Of a stretch of 64,000 nucleotides of DNA, positions 33,800 through 45,699 are shown one piece after another; position 1 is the stretch's first letter, and each line of letters begins with the position of its first letter. The position numbers and the translations under genes are program-made. A model generated the notes under the pieces. It was given only the letters and a program-made list of their open reading frames with translations, was not told where the DNA came from and searched no databases. This stretch comes from Parasponia andersonii. Taxonomy: Eukaryota; Streptophyta; Magnoliopsida; Rosales; Cannabaceae. The stretch is taken from positions 162,008 through 226,007 of the forward strand of contig JXTB01000486.1 in assembly GCA_002914805.1 (NCBI GenBank), written 5' to 3'.

Positions 33800-35620
33800 T
33801 TACGCTCTCTTTGAATCTCTACCAATGTGTGGTCCTCCAAAAATAGTTCGCACCTCGCGTTGAATTTTAGGAGGTTGCTGTCAGTTTTCTTATCGCCTTT
33901 CATTGTTCTGTTTAGTGTACTGCCACAGCCACCCTTCTTTAATTAATTTTTCGATTTCATCTTTTAAGACAAAGTAGTTATTGGTATCGTGTCCAATGTC
34001 ATTGTGATACCGGTAGAACTTGTTGGGATTATGCCTCGCTCTATCCCTTTTTATCAGTTCTGGTTGGCGATATCACTCCTGCTGGTTTGTGACCGCATAG
34101 ATATGATATATGGTTGCATTCAGTTCAGTATAGTTGTTGAACCTCATGGGAGCTCTTGGAATCTCCTATTTTTTCTGTTTGGGCTGCTTCTCACTCGATT
34201 GTTCATTACTTCTTTTGTTTGACTTCTTGTTATTATTGTTGTTAGTCGTGGTCGCATCTTTAGCAGTATATTTTCCTCCTTCCTTTGTCATCTTATGAAG
34301 ATTCTCGCGTGAAGATTCTACTCTTAGATGTCGACCAACTCTTCGATAGAAGTCTTCAAGGGTTCTGCATTCTCGCTCAAGTAACTCTTCTCAGAGTTTA
34401 GTCTCTGGTCATACCCCAACCATCATTAGAGTTAAAATTCCCCTTTCAGATGGGTTGTTGACCTTTGCCAACTTTGAGATAAAGTAGTTAAGGTAAGACC
34501 GTAAGGTTTCCTCCGAATCTTGCCGAATAGCAGACAGACTGACAAGTAGAATAGTAAAATTCTTCGCTGCCTGGAATTGCCTCAAGAATACAGTCTGAAG
34601 TTGTTACCAAGACAAGATTGAACAAGACCTGAGTCCTCGAAACCACTTCTTCACTGCTCCTATAAGAGTTACAGCAAAACATCTGCAACGTGTGAGATCA
34701 TCGACATGATGATCAACGTGTGGATCAGTTTTCCTATCAAAAGTGTTTATGGTGGAAAGTTTGAATCCAACAGGTAAGACAGTAGCTCGAACCTCCTCGC
34801 TGAATGGCGATTGACGATACCCTTCAGTGAGCTCATCGTCCCAGCCTGCAACTGCATCTAATGCATTCCTTAAATTATGAACATCGATGTTCGGAGGGAG
34901 AACATTATCATTTACTGGTGGTAGGGTTGGCCTTTGGTCGTTATCACGGTATAAGGCAGATTGGTCAGGCAGGGTCTGCTGCGACCATTGTAGGGTTTCC
35001 AATGAAATAGTGTGACAAGATTGACTTCAGTCGTTATGATGTGATGTGGATCGCTCATGACTACGTCACTATTCTAGATGTTATCTCAGGTCTACAGGAT
35101 TCTGTCGAGACTCCCTACTAATCCATTCAAAGACGCTTCTCGATTGACGTTTTTGCTCATTTTTTAGACAATCACGATTGATGGTTGCTCTTCGAGAAGG
35201 TTGTCCATGATCATGATCAGTACTCAAACTTTCAGTACCAGATTCAATAGGTAATTCTGCGACCTTGCCTTTTCCCTTGGAGGTGCGATCTCTATGACAC
35301 TTCTGCTAGGCTTTATGCTGGTCGCGGTTCCCTATCTCTAGGATCTGAATTCCTCTCTCAGGTAGTTGAGCAGGACATTCGTGCTGTGGTGGAGTTACCA
35401 TCTGTCCCTTAGCAAGTTGTCGTAGAGAGTCATTAATCTGACTAGTGATTTGCTGAAGGTTCACCAGTTCCTCCTCCATGCGATCCTGTCTCTGGACAAT
35501 ATTTTTTGGTGCGGTCACGACAGGTTAATCCTGAGCAGGATCTACCTATGCAGCAGTGCTTTGGGATTGTTTTGGCTAGTTCCAGTGTTCCTGGTAGTGT
35601 TTCTGGTGTTTGCAATTGTT
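33800..35620 (-). pseudogene. gag of RT-C
   Basis: Pieces on the minus strand: 35518-35306 (NIVQRQDRMEEELVNLQQ), 35002-34604 (LPPNIDVHNLRNALDAVAGW, YRQSPFSEEVRATVLPVGF, FAVTLIGAVKKWFRGL, the retrotransposon gag domain), then fragments to a zinc-knuckle-like region near 34000. Compared with RT-E gag a stretch of about ten codons between FDRKTD and VDDL is missing. Gag would form the particle. Multiple stops and frameshifts. Confidence 0.75.
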
Positions 35621-35662
35621 AAAGAAGCAGAATTGACAAAAAAAAATTTTATGGTTAGAATA

Positions 35663-35680
35663 GCTCTCCTTCTATCACCA
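35663..35680 (-). other. Primer binding site of RT-C
   Basis: Minus strand TGGTGATAGAAGGAGAGC, two bases inside the 5' LTR end. RT-E has TGGCACTAGAAGGAGGGC at the same place. The primer tRNA cannot be named with confidence from these two diverged copies. Confidence 0.65.
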
Positions 35681-35682
35681 AT

Positions 35683-36347
35683 TGTTGACAGAGGTTTTGT
35701 CAACAATAAATTTAGGAAATTACAAGATATGGCTTGTGTATAAAAAGGGTTGATAAATCAAAGTAAGTAAAGAGACAAGAATTTTATAGTGGTTCAACCC
35801 CAAAAAAGATGAGCCTACGTCCACTGTCTTTCACTATTTTCTGGTGAATTACAAGGGTTTCTTTAAGTTTCAAGGTGAGAGTCCAGAGAGAGAGATATAG
35901 AGTGTAGTCTAGAAAGAAGAAGTAAAAGTAAAAGTCCAAAAGGCCCAAAAAGAAAAGTCCCTGACAGTAGCATTGGACTCCCCTTATATAGGTGAGGGTA
36001 ACTCAATGTTTCCCAAGTGTGAAAACGGATAAGTGTGTAATCTGAAAATACAATTTGAGTAACAATATAACTGGGTAATAACTTAAATAGAACGGTTGGT
36101 CGATCTTCAAAGGGAAACTTTGTTTCCCTTTCTTTGTAGATTACCCATTATCTAGTTTTCTTTTCATACTGCTTGCATTTAACTCATTCGGAGGAGGTCG
36201 CATTTAACTCATTCGGAGGAGGCCTAACTTATTCAGAGGAGGTTGCATCTAGATCAAAAAAATTCTCATGCGACCTAATGCATCCAACCAGTCGCTAACT
36301 TTCCCTTTTTGGCATCGACCAACATATAGATTTTAGACCGTACAACA
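35683..36347 (-). repeat. 5' LTR of RT-C (665 bp)
   Basis: Plus-strand ends TGTTGACAGAGG and ACCGTACAACA. Aligns with 25237-25906 with many substitutions and small indels, including one fewer full copy of the GGAGGTCGCA-type repeat (36170-36250). Confidence 0.92.
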
Positions 36348-36352
36348 TGTGC

Positions 36353-36608
36353 TAACTCAATCATGCGACAAATTTGGTTCCAATACTACATCTTTCTCTA
36401 TACATGTTTAAACAATATTTATGATATTAATAACTTTTGAATTATACCTATAATATCACTTTGTCTCTTAAATTTGCAACTTACATAGTTTTGATTCTTG
36501 AGTTATGTAAATTATTAAAAATTTAACAGAAATAAGCCATTACAGAGTACATGGTTTAATAATTGTAGTCCAGAATGAGATTATAAATTTTAATTTACAC
36601 AGTAGACT
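36353..36608. other. Short spacer between RT-C and RT-D
   Basis: 256 bp, AT-rich, no feature recognised. It shares a diffuse resemblance with 49480-49600 (AATTTTTAACTGAAATAA-type text), possibly an old dispersed repeat. Confidence 0.35.
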
Positions 36609-36613
36609 ACCAA

Positions 36614-38911
36614 TATGAAATCCTTAACTTTTAATTAAGGGTATTGTTGTCTTTTCATAAATTGAAAAAAATGGCTAAAATTTAATTAAATTTGAAGTAA
36701 GGATCAAGGTGGAAGAATTTATTGAGTTTGGGGTAAAATTTGACTTTTTCAGAACTAAATAAAAATACAATTTTTAGAAGTTTGATCATCAACTCATAAG
36801 TGATACATGTCAAAAAACTCCAAATCCCCCGAAATCCCTAACCTCTCTCTCCCTCTCACGATTTCTCTCTCCCTTCCACGATTTCTCTCTCCCTCCCTCT
36901 CTTCTTCTTCTTCCCTGCACCACTCGCTTTGCATCCCTCCCGTTTGCCACCAGCGCCAACCCAGGTTACGACTCTGACCAAAAAAGCTACCTCACGTCTG
37001 AACGCATCAACGCCGGCCCTTTCTCGCTAGTGTCGCATCACCTAGCCGCTAGAAATTGCACGAAAAGTCACACCAATTGCACTCAGGAGCTGCATGTTTT
37101 GCGGCCAAATTCCAACATTCTAGCCATTGTGGCTGCCACCTACCACCACAAATTTCCGGCCAAGAAGCTCCGGTGAGCCTCTAAAACTTTTTATGTCATT
37201 TTCATCACAAAAAGTGGTATTTATGCAATTATTTTTCAAATATTCATCCAATGCTCATGAATTTTTACGAGCTGAAAATATGATTTAAGACAAGTGAATA
37301 GTGGTGGAATTTTGGAAATTAGATTGGTAGATTGAGAGAAAAATTTATCTAAAATTTGTGGCATTTATCTAAATATTTTTAGAAATTCGCATTTTTATAA
37401 TTTTGTAATTAGTTTCTAATTAAGCCCAAATTTGAGCTAGAGGCCTCGAAAGTGCAATTGGACTAAGTAAGATCAAGTGATGAGTTTTGATATAAAACAT
37501 CAATAGGTTTTAAGGTGGCACGAAATCCGAGCGCGAAGCTCCAGATTTCACTTCGATTTGTTTGCCACGGGCCCAGTCTTGGGTCAAGGCCCAAATTAAT
37601 CGAATTATATGTTTGACCAAATGTTTTTGAGTACTTTAGATTTAGTGGTGACCTCTATTTCCTAATTTTAGGTATCGCTTAGAAAGTCACCTCTCAAAAT
37701 GAGCTCATGGGATCCTAGAACGACCGTTTGAGGAACTGGGTGACCAACAGGAGAACCTACGAGTGCCGATAGCTTAGCTTATATATCAAGGTGAGATAGG
37801 AGTTCTGTTACCAAGTTTTATACTTATTTTGTTTGAAAATATGCATTATGATCTATTTCTTGAAATTGTCGATTTTCGTGGATTTCAATGATTTGATTGG
37901 ACATTTAGTGAACATGTGAACTGTTGAGATATATTGGATTGTTCTGAGATTGGTTTATATGATCTTTTTATACAGGTTTACAATTTTGATATTGGAAAAA
38001 TACGGCCATTATGCTGCCCAATTTTTTATAAATCCCAGAACAATACTAAATGAGTTTTAAAACATGATTTCCTTGATATACTTGATACATGGTTATTACA
38101 CACTCTATGATATATTGTACCTACTAGAAAATATGGCTATTAGCATCATGGTATTTAGATCGCTAGTGAGTTATTGTAGTACTAGGTGAGAGACCTAGGC
38201 CTCTGCGCAGAATTCACTGACATACCTCCGGGTAGTATTGGGATGCTGGGTTCCTCTGTTGAAGAGGTATTATAGGACCGTGACAAAAGGATGAGAACTC
38301 ATACATATGCTTGTACTTGGTTGATTTATGATATGTACAACATGTTGGTAATTTTGGTTTTGTTTTTGATTACATGACTACTCATGATCTTGATTACTTT
38401 GCAAAATTGTTTTATAAATAGATTTCGGAAAAGTACTAACCATGCAGGTTTGAAAAGATGCATTCATACCAAAAAGGTAATAGAATTTCTACTGAGCATA
38501 TAAATACTCACCCCCTTACTTTTCTCCTCTGAGTGGAGTGATTAGGATTGGAAGATTATTACTAGTTTAGTAGTTGGTAACTACTTAGTAACTCACTTTG
38601 GATTTGTAATAACATTTCAGGCTCATATTTTGGATTTAGCCTATATTATCTATTATGCCTACTTGTGATAATGATGGCAATGCATATATATATTTTATAA
38701 ATATTATTAATAGTCTATGTCTAATGGTGATCACAAGCTATAGGAATTTACAATTTGGAATAATTTTATAAACTTTTATAGAAACTATCATTTTTAAACT
38801 AGCTGCTGTTTTTCTGAAGAATTATAGTTTCTAAAATTTTCTAAAATAAATTATAAATTTCTACTTGTGAAATTCCTCTTCTGTCACTAGCCAGGGATTT
38901 AAGCCGTGACA
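36614..38911 (+). repeat. 5' LTR of RT-D (2298 bp)
   Basis: Starts TATGAAATCC (TG mutated to TA) and ends AAGCCGTGACA. Contains a GC-richer island at about 36890-37180 and a splice-donor-like ATCAAG/GTGAGA (GT at 37791). Relative to the 3' LTR it has lost about 37 bp near 38530, which removed the CAG/GTGG acceptor-like site. Confidence 0.92.
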
Positions 38912-38919
38912 GAAATTTT

Positions 38920-38931
38920 TGGGGTCAAAGC
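38920..38931 (+). other. Degenerate primer binding site of RT-D
   Basis: TGGGGTCAAAGC matches TGGTATCAGAGC (initiator-Met tRNA complement) at nine of twelve positions and lies eight bases after the LTR. Confidence 0.6.
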
Positions 38932-39063
38932 AGAGGTTTAATTACCTCAGATCTGATACCATTAGACTAGATTGTGAAACTTATATGATGCTTTACGAGC
39001 ATTACTGAATTTAAGGACGGGGTGAAACCCTGAGGCCTGTCAAGCTAACTTTTTCAAGGATTC

Positions 39064-40164
39064 ATGAAGCTCAATCCGCCATCATTTAATGGGAGACCTG
39101 ATCCCACCTTGGCTGAGAGATGGCTTAGAGACGTCAAGAGGACTTTTGCTACTATTGGAACACTAGTTAAGTTCCAAGTAACCTTTATTACTTATAAGCT
39201 GATTGACAGAGCTATAAATTGGTGGGAGATAGTTAAGTTATCTCAGGATATGACCGATATGACTTGGGATACTTTTGAAGGATTGCTCAAGAGTCATTAT
39301 GCTAATGCTAGTCATAGAGCTACTATAATTAGAGAGTATGAATGGCTTACGCCGGATGCTGACATGACGGTGATTGAGTACTATATGTGGTTTATGGAGT
39401 TGGCATAATATGCCTATGCACTTAGAACCGACCCTACCCTCTAAATTGTCAAGTTCATAGAGGCTTTAAGGCCAGTCATCTTGGAGAAGATTGTGACTTA
39501 ACCCTTCAGCAATCTTATTGACTTAGTTGTAATAGCCTAAAAAGCTAAGGCTTTTCTTGATGATCGGTCAATAATGAGGGATCATGCAATAAACAAGGAC
39601 AATGAGAGAGAGATGAACAAGAAGAACCAAAAATAATAGCAAGGGAATTCTCATAATAGTGGAAATAGAAACAATAGTGGTTCTTCTGAAAAGGGTCATT
39701 ATAGACCATATGGATGCTTCAATTGTGGACATTAAGGCCACCAGAAGAAAGCTTGCCCATACCACTAACAAAAATCAACATTATCTCACGGAGGACCACA
39801 TCAAAGTTAGAGTGCCTCAGTGCCTTTTCAGGGCAATCAAATGAGACTAGTGCAATCTCAGACTCAGTCTTAAGTATTCACATCCACTCCTTACCAATAG
39901 CCTTATTGTTCTCAGTACTAGTATTAGTATAAGCCGTAAGGTTTGGGCTACAACCAGTGCTATACTTAGAATTTTCAGACTCCACAAAGTTTTGGGAACT
40001 AAGGAGGACATGGATAGACTAGTGCCAGTGCAGGAACTAGTAGCAATTGCCCTGGCTAAGGAAGAGGAAATAAAAGAAAAGGCAAAGCTTCTAGTTAAGC
40101 TTATGCGGTTGCAGATGTAGATGAGGCTTAGGACCACACTGGTAGAGATTTTGTTGATGATATG
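39064..40164 (+). pseudogene. gag of RT-D
   Basis: The open part 39064-39408 contains FNGRPDPTLAERWLRDVKRT, YKLIDRAINWWEIVK and REYEWLTPDADMTVIEYY, the retrotransposon gag domain of plant chromoviruses. It continues through stops (RPVILEKIVT, then a Lys/Asn-rich linker) to a zinc knuckle at about 39714-39760 (CFNCGH, stop, GHQKKAC). Gag forms the particle and the knuckle binds RNA. The upstream start is uncertain because 38932-39063 is degraded; 39064 is simply the first in-frame ATG. It ends where the copia-like LTR is inserted. Confidence 0.8.
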
Positions 40165-40169
40165 ATTCT

Positions 40170-43100
40170 TGTTGTCCCAAGAATAGCTAACCCAAAAGGT
40201 GGTGAATTGGTTTTTTAAGACTTTTACAAATTTTTTGAATTAAGCAACAAGATTGAGCAAATAATGAATAAAGTAAGTAAAAATAGCAAATAAATAAGCA
40301 CAATATCAAAGTAAATAAATTAAAAAGATAGGGATAGAGAGATTGCAAATGCTATTTTTACGAGGTTTGACAAACACGACGGTTTGCTACGTCCCCGACT
40401 CTCCACAACTTACTTAGAGCTTTCTACTATCGGATCAAAATTATGGGCTTGACTGACCCCTTGTATAACCATAGTGATTTCTTCTTAGGCACACCTACAC
40501 CTTTACAATAGTTTTGAATTCGACTCTATTACACCTAATCACGAATTGTTTAGAATCCAATATCAACCTCACCTATGCCGGGTTGTTTATGACTCCGGTA
40601 CCAACCTCACCTCTTAATAATAATTTTATGAAAATATAAGTGAACATTTACTCAATGAATCACCTCTCAAAGAAATAATACAAGATAAGCTTAGGTGATT
40701 TAAGAACAATGCACAAATGATGCTTCAGGAATGGTTCAAATAGATTTGAAATTAAAGTAGAGTAAAAGAGAGCTTTTTGCACTTAGAAACTGATTGGGTA
40801 TCAATATAGGTTCGTATTCTCTTATTCTAAGTCATAAAAATTGGCTCTATTTAAAGGCAATTTCAAAAACTAGCCATTTTTTGACCGTTGGTAACTTGCT
40901 GCCAAAAGTTTGGTCGAATTTTGGTCGACCAGAAATAATTTTGGTCGACCAAAAAACTAGTCATTGGAGTTTGACACGTCAGTACAGCTCCAACGGTCAT
41001 TTTTTGCCGTTATTTTAATCGACTAAGCCTGGTCGACCAAAATTTGTTAGAAACCGATTTTTGGTTTCTTTGAACCAATTTTCGGTCGTTCTTAAAAATT
41101 TCTTTTTAAAATCAATTTTAGTATTAAAAAATGTACTTTTGAGAATATTTGGGCTAGATTAGAAATGATATTTATTTTCAAACAATTAAGAATTAGTAGA
41201 TTTAAAGTTTAACTAATTCTTTGAAGATTTATTTGAAAATTCATTTGAAAGCTTTTTGAGCCCTATCAAAGAGAATATTTTGTGTAATGCAATAAATCAA
41301 GTACAAGACTAGGAAATAAATTTTAACCTATTTAGACTTGGTCTTGAATCTTGATTCTTCACTTTCGTCTTCAACCTTCGAGATGATGCTACGGTGCCTA
41401 AGATTCTCACATGCATATTAAGCCGATAATAAACATGTTCTAATTGCATATTAGGCATCTAGAAGTTATTAATACAACTTTCATAGTAATATGCTCATTC
41501 ATTATGTTATGTGCATTTACATACATGTTATTACACTAATGATTGTCGAAGTATCCCAATATAGTGTAAAGGTTTAATTTTCTCAGAGAGATAGCTCGGT
41601 GTGCTAAAAGAACAAAGACTATAATTATGAAAGCAATACTATGTGCACATGCATTAAGATTATACTTGTTGATAACTTGGTCAAATAATAGTTTTTCGGT
41701 AAAATGTAATTTTCATACATTTCGAAGCCAAATTCATTGTATTTAACACGTCAAATAGGCTTGATTCAATGTCTAAGACTTAGTTATAGTATTTTATTTG
41801 TCGGCTCCAGGTAAGCACGAGGTGGCATTCAGGACACTAATTCGTATTTAGTTGCACTAAGCTAGCTTAGATTAGGCTTAATCGCGTAATGTCGTTTTTG
41901 TGAATTCTAATAATTGAGTGCTAATACTATGTTTGCATTGTTAACTGGAGTGTAATTGACTTATTTTTATGTTTAATGATTGGTTATGGGGCTAGGTTTC
42001 ACCAGATTACAATAAGGTTGGTCATATGGGATCATAAGTCAAAGTATGACTAGTTTTCACTTTCTAAGCTAGGATTCACCAACTTTGGCTACACGTGGGT
42101 GTATAGGAGTGACCAGCAATGTGGTGACTATGCTAAGGATGTTTTAGAGCTGGACACATGGAAAGTAATATGCAAAATACCCAAAATACCCCTTAGAATT
42201 TAAGTTATACCTTTTCTTAGCCATTAAGTGTTGATTTTGGGTCAAATCTGGTCATTTGCTTTCCCTTTCTCTCCAGCCACGACCTGGAACTCTCCAATAC
42301 TTTTTTTGACTTCTCTCAATTTCCCTCAAATATTTCCAAGAGTTTCAAAGTGGTAGAACTCAAATTGGAGCCCTAGAAAGCAAGATAGACCAAAACTAGT
42401 CAAGGTAATTCTACTAAGTTCTTCTTTCTAGGTCTTGTCCTTTAATTTCAAGTCTGTGCTTGTTCTCACTTAAATAATAGTTTCTTCAGATCTTCTTAAG
42501 TCCAAAAATCTATTTCTAAGCTTTGAGAATCAATTTGATGGAGATAGAAGGCAAGAAGTCTAGCAAAGACTCAAACTAGTCAAGGTGAGGTTTATGTAGG
42601 ATTTTGAATTTGTAGTTAATTTCTTTGTTTCAGCACTTAAACCAAAGCTATTATTTGATGAATAATGGTCCTAGGAACCTATATATATTGCTGGAAACAT
42701 AAAATTTAGGTGGAGGATTAAAGTTAAACCTAAGGCCCCAAAGTTTGCTATTTATGGATTTAAGTGCTTTCATGTGTGGTAGATTAAGTTTTCCACATTG
42801 GTAATCTGATTTCTTAAACTTATAGTATATATTTTATTGATCCTATTATGTATTACACTCATTTGATGGCTGGTTATGGTGTTACACAAGTGTAAAATTC
42901 ATTTAAACTTTGTGTAAATTGAAAGGAATTCAAGTCCAATTAGGTTGTTCTAAGTGATCCTCTTTGATGTGTATATAAGCGAGTTGGACTGTTAGTTATT
43001 ATTATAGGTTTAAAACTATGATTTTAATCATAGTTTTATATGTCCTAAAAATAGGGGAGGTACTATTAAAATATTTTTAAAATGAAATGGTACCATTTAG

Positions 43101-44521
43101 GAGCAAATGGACTAGTTTTTACAAAATTATGTGCCATTTTAGATCATTTTGTGCTAATGAACTAGCATTCATATTTTAATACATTTGAACAATTTTTCAA
43201 TGCTAGTTGTTGACTGCCAAGTACCTTAAGAGATTTATATACTTCCGAGTCATTTTAAGATCAAGTTTTCTAATTTACTGAAAGTTGTTATTTCGGTCTT
43301 GTTCAAGTATCTTAATGCATTAAATGTACATCTTGAATAATAGTAATTTATGACAGGTGATTAGCACACCAATCTCTAGAGGATATTGACTCTTTCCACT
43401 ATCAATTCCTATTCAGGACATGAGGTAAGTAAAGACTTACAACTGCATCATAAGAACTATATGGAAGATATTATTATGTGAAACTTACTTATTCCGAAAA
43501 GTTATGAAATGGTTTGTGCATGGCATGTCTTGCATGCAAATTGAGAATTTTATTATAAGAGTATTTGAAAGTGAGTACCATTGTACCAATTTTATAAGAT
43601 AAGTTTTAATTGCAATTGCTAGTCTGTCAGAGCTGGGTAGGTAAGTCTGTTAATGCAGACAATCCCGTTGAAGCTTGACTTACGGATTTTATGATGTGTC
43701 TCATTGAAGCGGGATAATATTAGAGCAGTGTGGGATGCCCCTTTGACGAGGGAAGGAATTTTCAAAAACCTCACACGACAGTCGCACCTTATTTTTACTT
43801 TTGGCCAGAGTTTTCGCCTAATTTATCACGGCCTATCGACTTACGAGACAAGTAATATGCTAAGGGGCCCAACGATGAATAATTTTTAAGGAAAATGCAT
43901 AGACTCAAATGTTTAAGAAAGAAAAGGGTACAATGGGAACTTTATGAGATTTTAAAGCATATATAAGCATGCATAGTTTTTACTTACTGAGATTTAGCTC
44001 ATTTTAGTCTTGTGATACAGATGAGGAGGCACATTTTGGTATTGAGTAGCTGGTTGCCTGGCCTGCATTTGTCACCATGATCATACAGATGTAGACGAGC
44101 TTGACCTATGGGCGACATTTTTATTTTGAGATATTTTGGTATAATGTAAATACTACTGCTGATGGCAAAATAGACTGGTAAAAACCTCTTTGAATATACA
44201 TTTTGTAAAAATACTTTTAACAAGAAATACCATATAGTTGCTTTTGTTTAAAGGTTTTAGAAAGTTCAAAATTGCCCACTTTTTTATCAAAATGAAAGAT
44301 ATGGTAGAATAAAGAATAATACTTCATAATTTGACTGTACATGACAATATAGTTAAACTTTGAGGTGTGACAGATGCACTATTCTTGAGGACTTCATTTC
44401 TTGAGTTTTATCAATTTCTTTTTCAATTTCATAACTACAAACTCAAGTCAGTTTTTAGTAACTAAATCACATATTTGTTATCATCAAAATAAGATAAGAA
44501 TGAAAGCCACATAGGTCAACA
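40170..44521. repeat. Copia-like solo LTR, itself interrupted
   Basis: Starts TGTTGTCCCAAGAATAGC at 40170 and ends ATAGGTCAACA at 44521, flanked by ATTCT (40165-40169) and CTTCT (44522-44526), one mismatch. Without the inner element (41390-44374) and its duplicated target it is about 1.36 kb, a size usual for long copia LTRs. Removing it brings the gag-pol frame of RT-D together without a shift, which confirms the boundaries. No copia protein is present, so it is a solo LTR. The family assignment rests on terminal sequences only; orientation is not determined. It contains repeated GGTCGACCA motifs (40920-41040). Confidence 0.75.
41390..44374 (+). repeat. Gypsy-type solo LTR nested in the copia-like LTR (2985 bp)
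   Basis: Starts TACGGTGCCTAAG (TG to TA) and ends GAGGTGTGACA, flanked by the perfect duplication GATGC (41385-41389 and 44375-44379). It is a different family from the RT-A/RT-B LTRs. Size, ends and the acceptor-style text near 44000 (TGGTTGCCTGGCCTGCATTT) suit a Ty3/gypsy LTR. No interior sequence is present. Open frames such as 43704-43889 are chance. Confidence 0.75.
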
Positions 44522-44526
44522 CTTCT

Positions 44527-44790
44527 CATTTCCCACTCTTAGGCTCATGTCTTATTTGATACTGGTGCTTCTCATTTCTTTATCTCCATATTGTTTCGCA
44601 AATGTTGGGATTGGAATGTTTTATGTTGGATCATATGTTGACCATGGGAACACTCATGAGTGAAGTTGCCGATGTTTCTATTGCGTATTACGGTTGTCTT
44701 ATTGTGATTGATGGTAGGAAACTACTACCAGATTTAGTTGTATTGCCTTTGCAATAATTTGATGTGATTCTCAGTATGGATTGACTATCC
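44527..44790 (+). pseudogene. Protease region of RT-D pol
   Basis: AHVLFDTGASHFFIS at about 44550-44595 carries the aspartic protease motif D-T-G-A intact. One in-frame stop (TAG) lies just before it. The region continues to about LVVLPLQ and DVILSMD, as in chromoviruses, with further stops. Confidence 0.8.
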
Positions 44791-44799
44791 AAATACCGA

Positions 44800-45660
44800 G
44801 TGACTGTTGATTGTTTAAATAAAAGACTGCCTCTTTTTCTACTGGATGGGTATCCTGTTATTTACCAAGCTCACTTGAATCATTTGAAACCGAGTCTTAT
44901 TCTCAAAGTATGCATAAGTGGAAGGAAGAAACTAGAGTGCTATAGGAATTTGTTTGTCATCGATGGTGAGATGGGAACCGCCGATCAGTACCCTGGGATA
45001 TTAGTGGTTAACGAATTTCCAGATATTTTTCCTGAGAAATTACCATGGCTACTACCTAATAGAGAGATCGAGTTCTGCATTAATTTGATTACTGAGGCTC
45101 AGCTAGTTTCTATTCTAACTTATCATATGGCTTTAGCAGAAATGACTGAGGTAAGAAGTCAACTGGATGATCTTTTATCAAAATGATTCATTAGGAGTAG
45201 TACCTTTTCATAGGATGCTCCAGTTCTATTTGCCAAGAATGCTGATGAAACGTTTCGGCTTAGTGTAGATTACAGAAGACTGAATCAGCTTGCAGTAAAG
45301 AACAAGTATCCTTTACCAAGGATCGATGAATTGTTTAATCAACTTGGTAGATCTAGATTCTTTTCCAAAATTGATTTTAGATATAATTATCACCATTTAA
45401 AGATCCAGGAGGTGGATATATTGAAAACTGGATTCTAGAATTGTTATGGACACTTTAAGTTTTTGGTTATACTGTTTGGTCTGACTAATGCTCTAGTAGT
45501 GTTCATGGACTTTATAAAAAGAATTTTCATAACCTATTTAGATCGGTTTATTGTTGTCTTCATTGATGACATCTTGATCTATTCTAAAACTCGAGAAGAA
45601 CATGCTAAGTACTTGAGAATTATGCTTCAGACCTTGAGAGCGATTTGGAGCCAACTCTAG
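44800..45660 (+). pseudogene. Reverse transcriptase region of RT-D pol
   Basis: 44800-45186 holds VTVDCLNK-type linker text and VNEFPDIFPEKLPWLLPNRE; then, after a stop and shift, FRLSVDYRRLNQLAVKNKYP, LPRIDELFNQLGRSRFFSKID, and in 45463-45660 [21 protein letters not shown] with the catalytic FIDD box. Spacing is that of a Ty3/gypsy RT. After [12 protein letters not shown] the protein jumps directly to integrase text: the rest of the connection and all of RNase H (several hundred codons) are missing. Confidence 0.85.
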
Positions 45661-45699
45661 AATTATAAGTAATTAGATGGTAGGAGTACCAATAGAGAA

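Larger units (their letters stand above)
25237..36347 (-). mobile_element. RT-C: Tat-lineage Ty3/gypsy retrotransposon (11.1 kb)
   Basis: Bounded by LTRs 25237-25906 and 35683-36347 and flanked by TGTGT (25232-25236) and TGTGC (36348-36352), a 5-bp duplication with one mismatch. On the minus strand the order is 5' LTR, primer binding site, gag, protease, RT, RNase H, a second RNase H, integrase, a long 3' region and 3' LTR. Order, two RNase H domains and an extra gene on the opposite strand of the 3' region together mark the Tat lineage. All sense frames contain stops or frameshifts, so it is inactive. It is a diverged relative of RT-E. Confidence 0.93.

Noticed and set aside
25237-36347. Endogenous pararetrovirus (caulimovirus) as an alternative for the Tat pol regions
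   Set aside because: Paired LTRs, target duplications, integrase and polypurine tracts are present and no movement protein text is seen, so these are LTR retrotransposons.
38949-38962. GATCTGATACCA after the RT-D 5' LTR, looking like an inverted primer binding site or tRNA end
   Set aside because: A better match in the right orientation and place (TGGGGTCAAAGC at 38920-38931) exists, so the second motif is probably chance or part of the leader.
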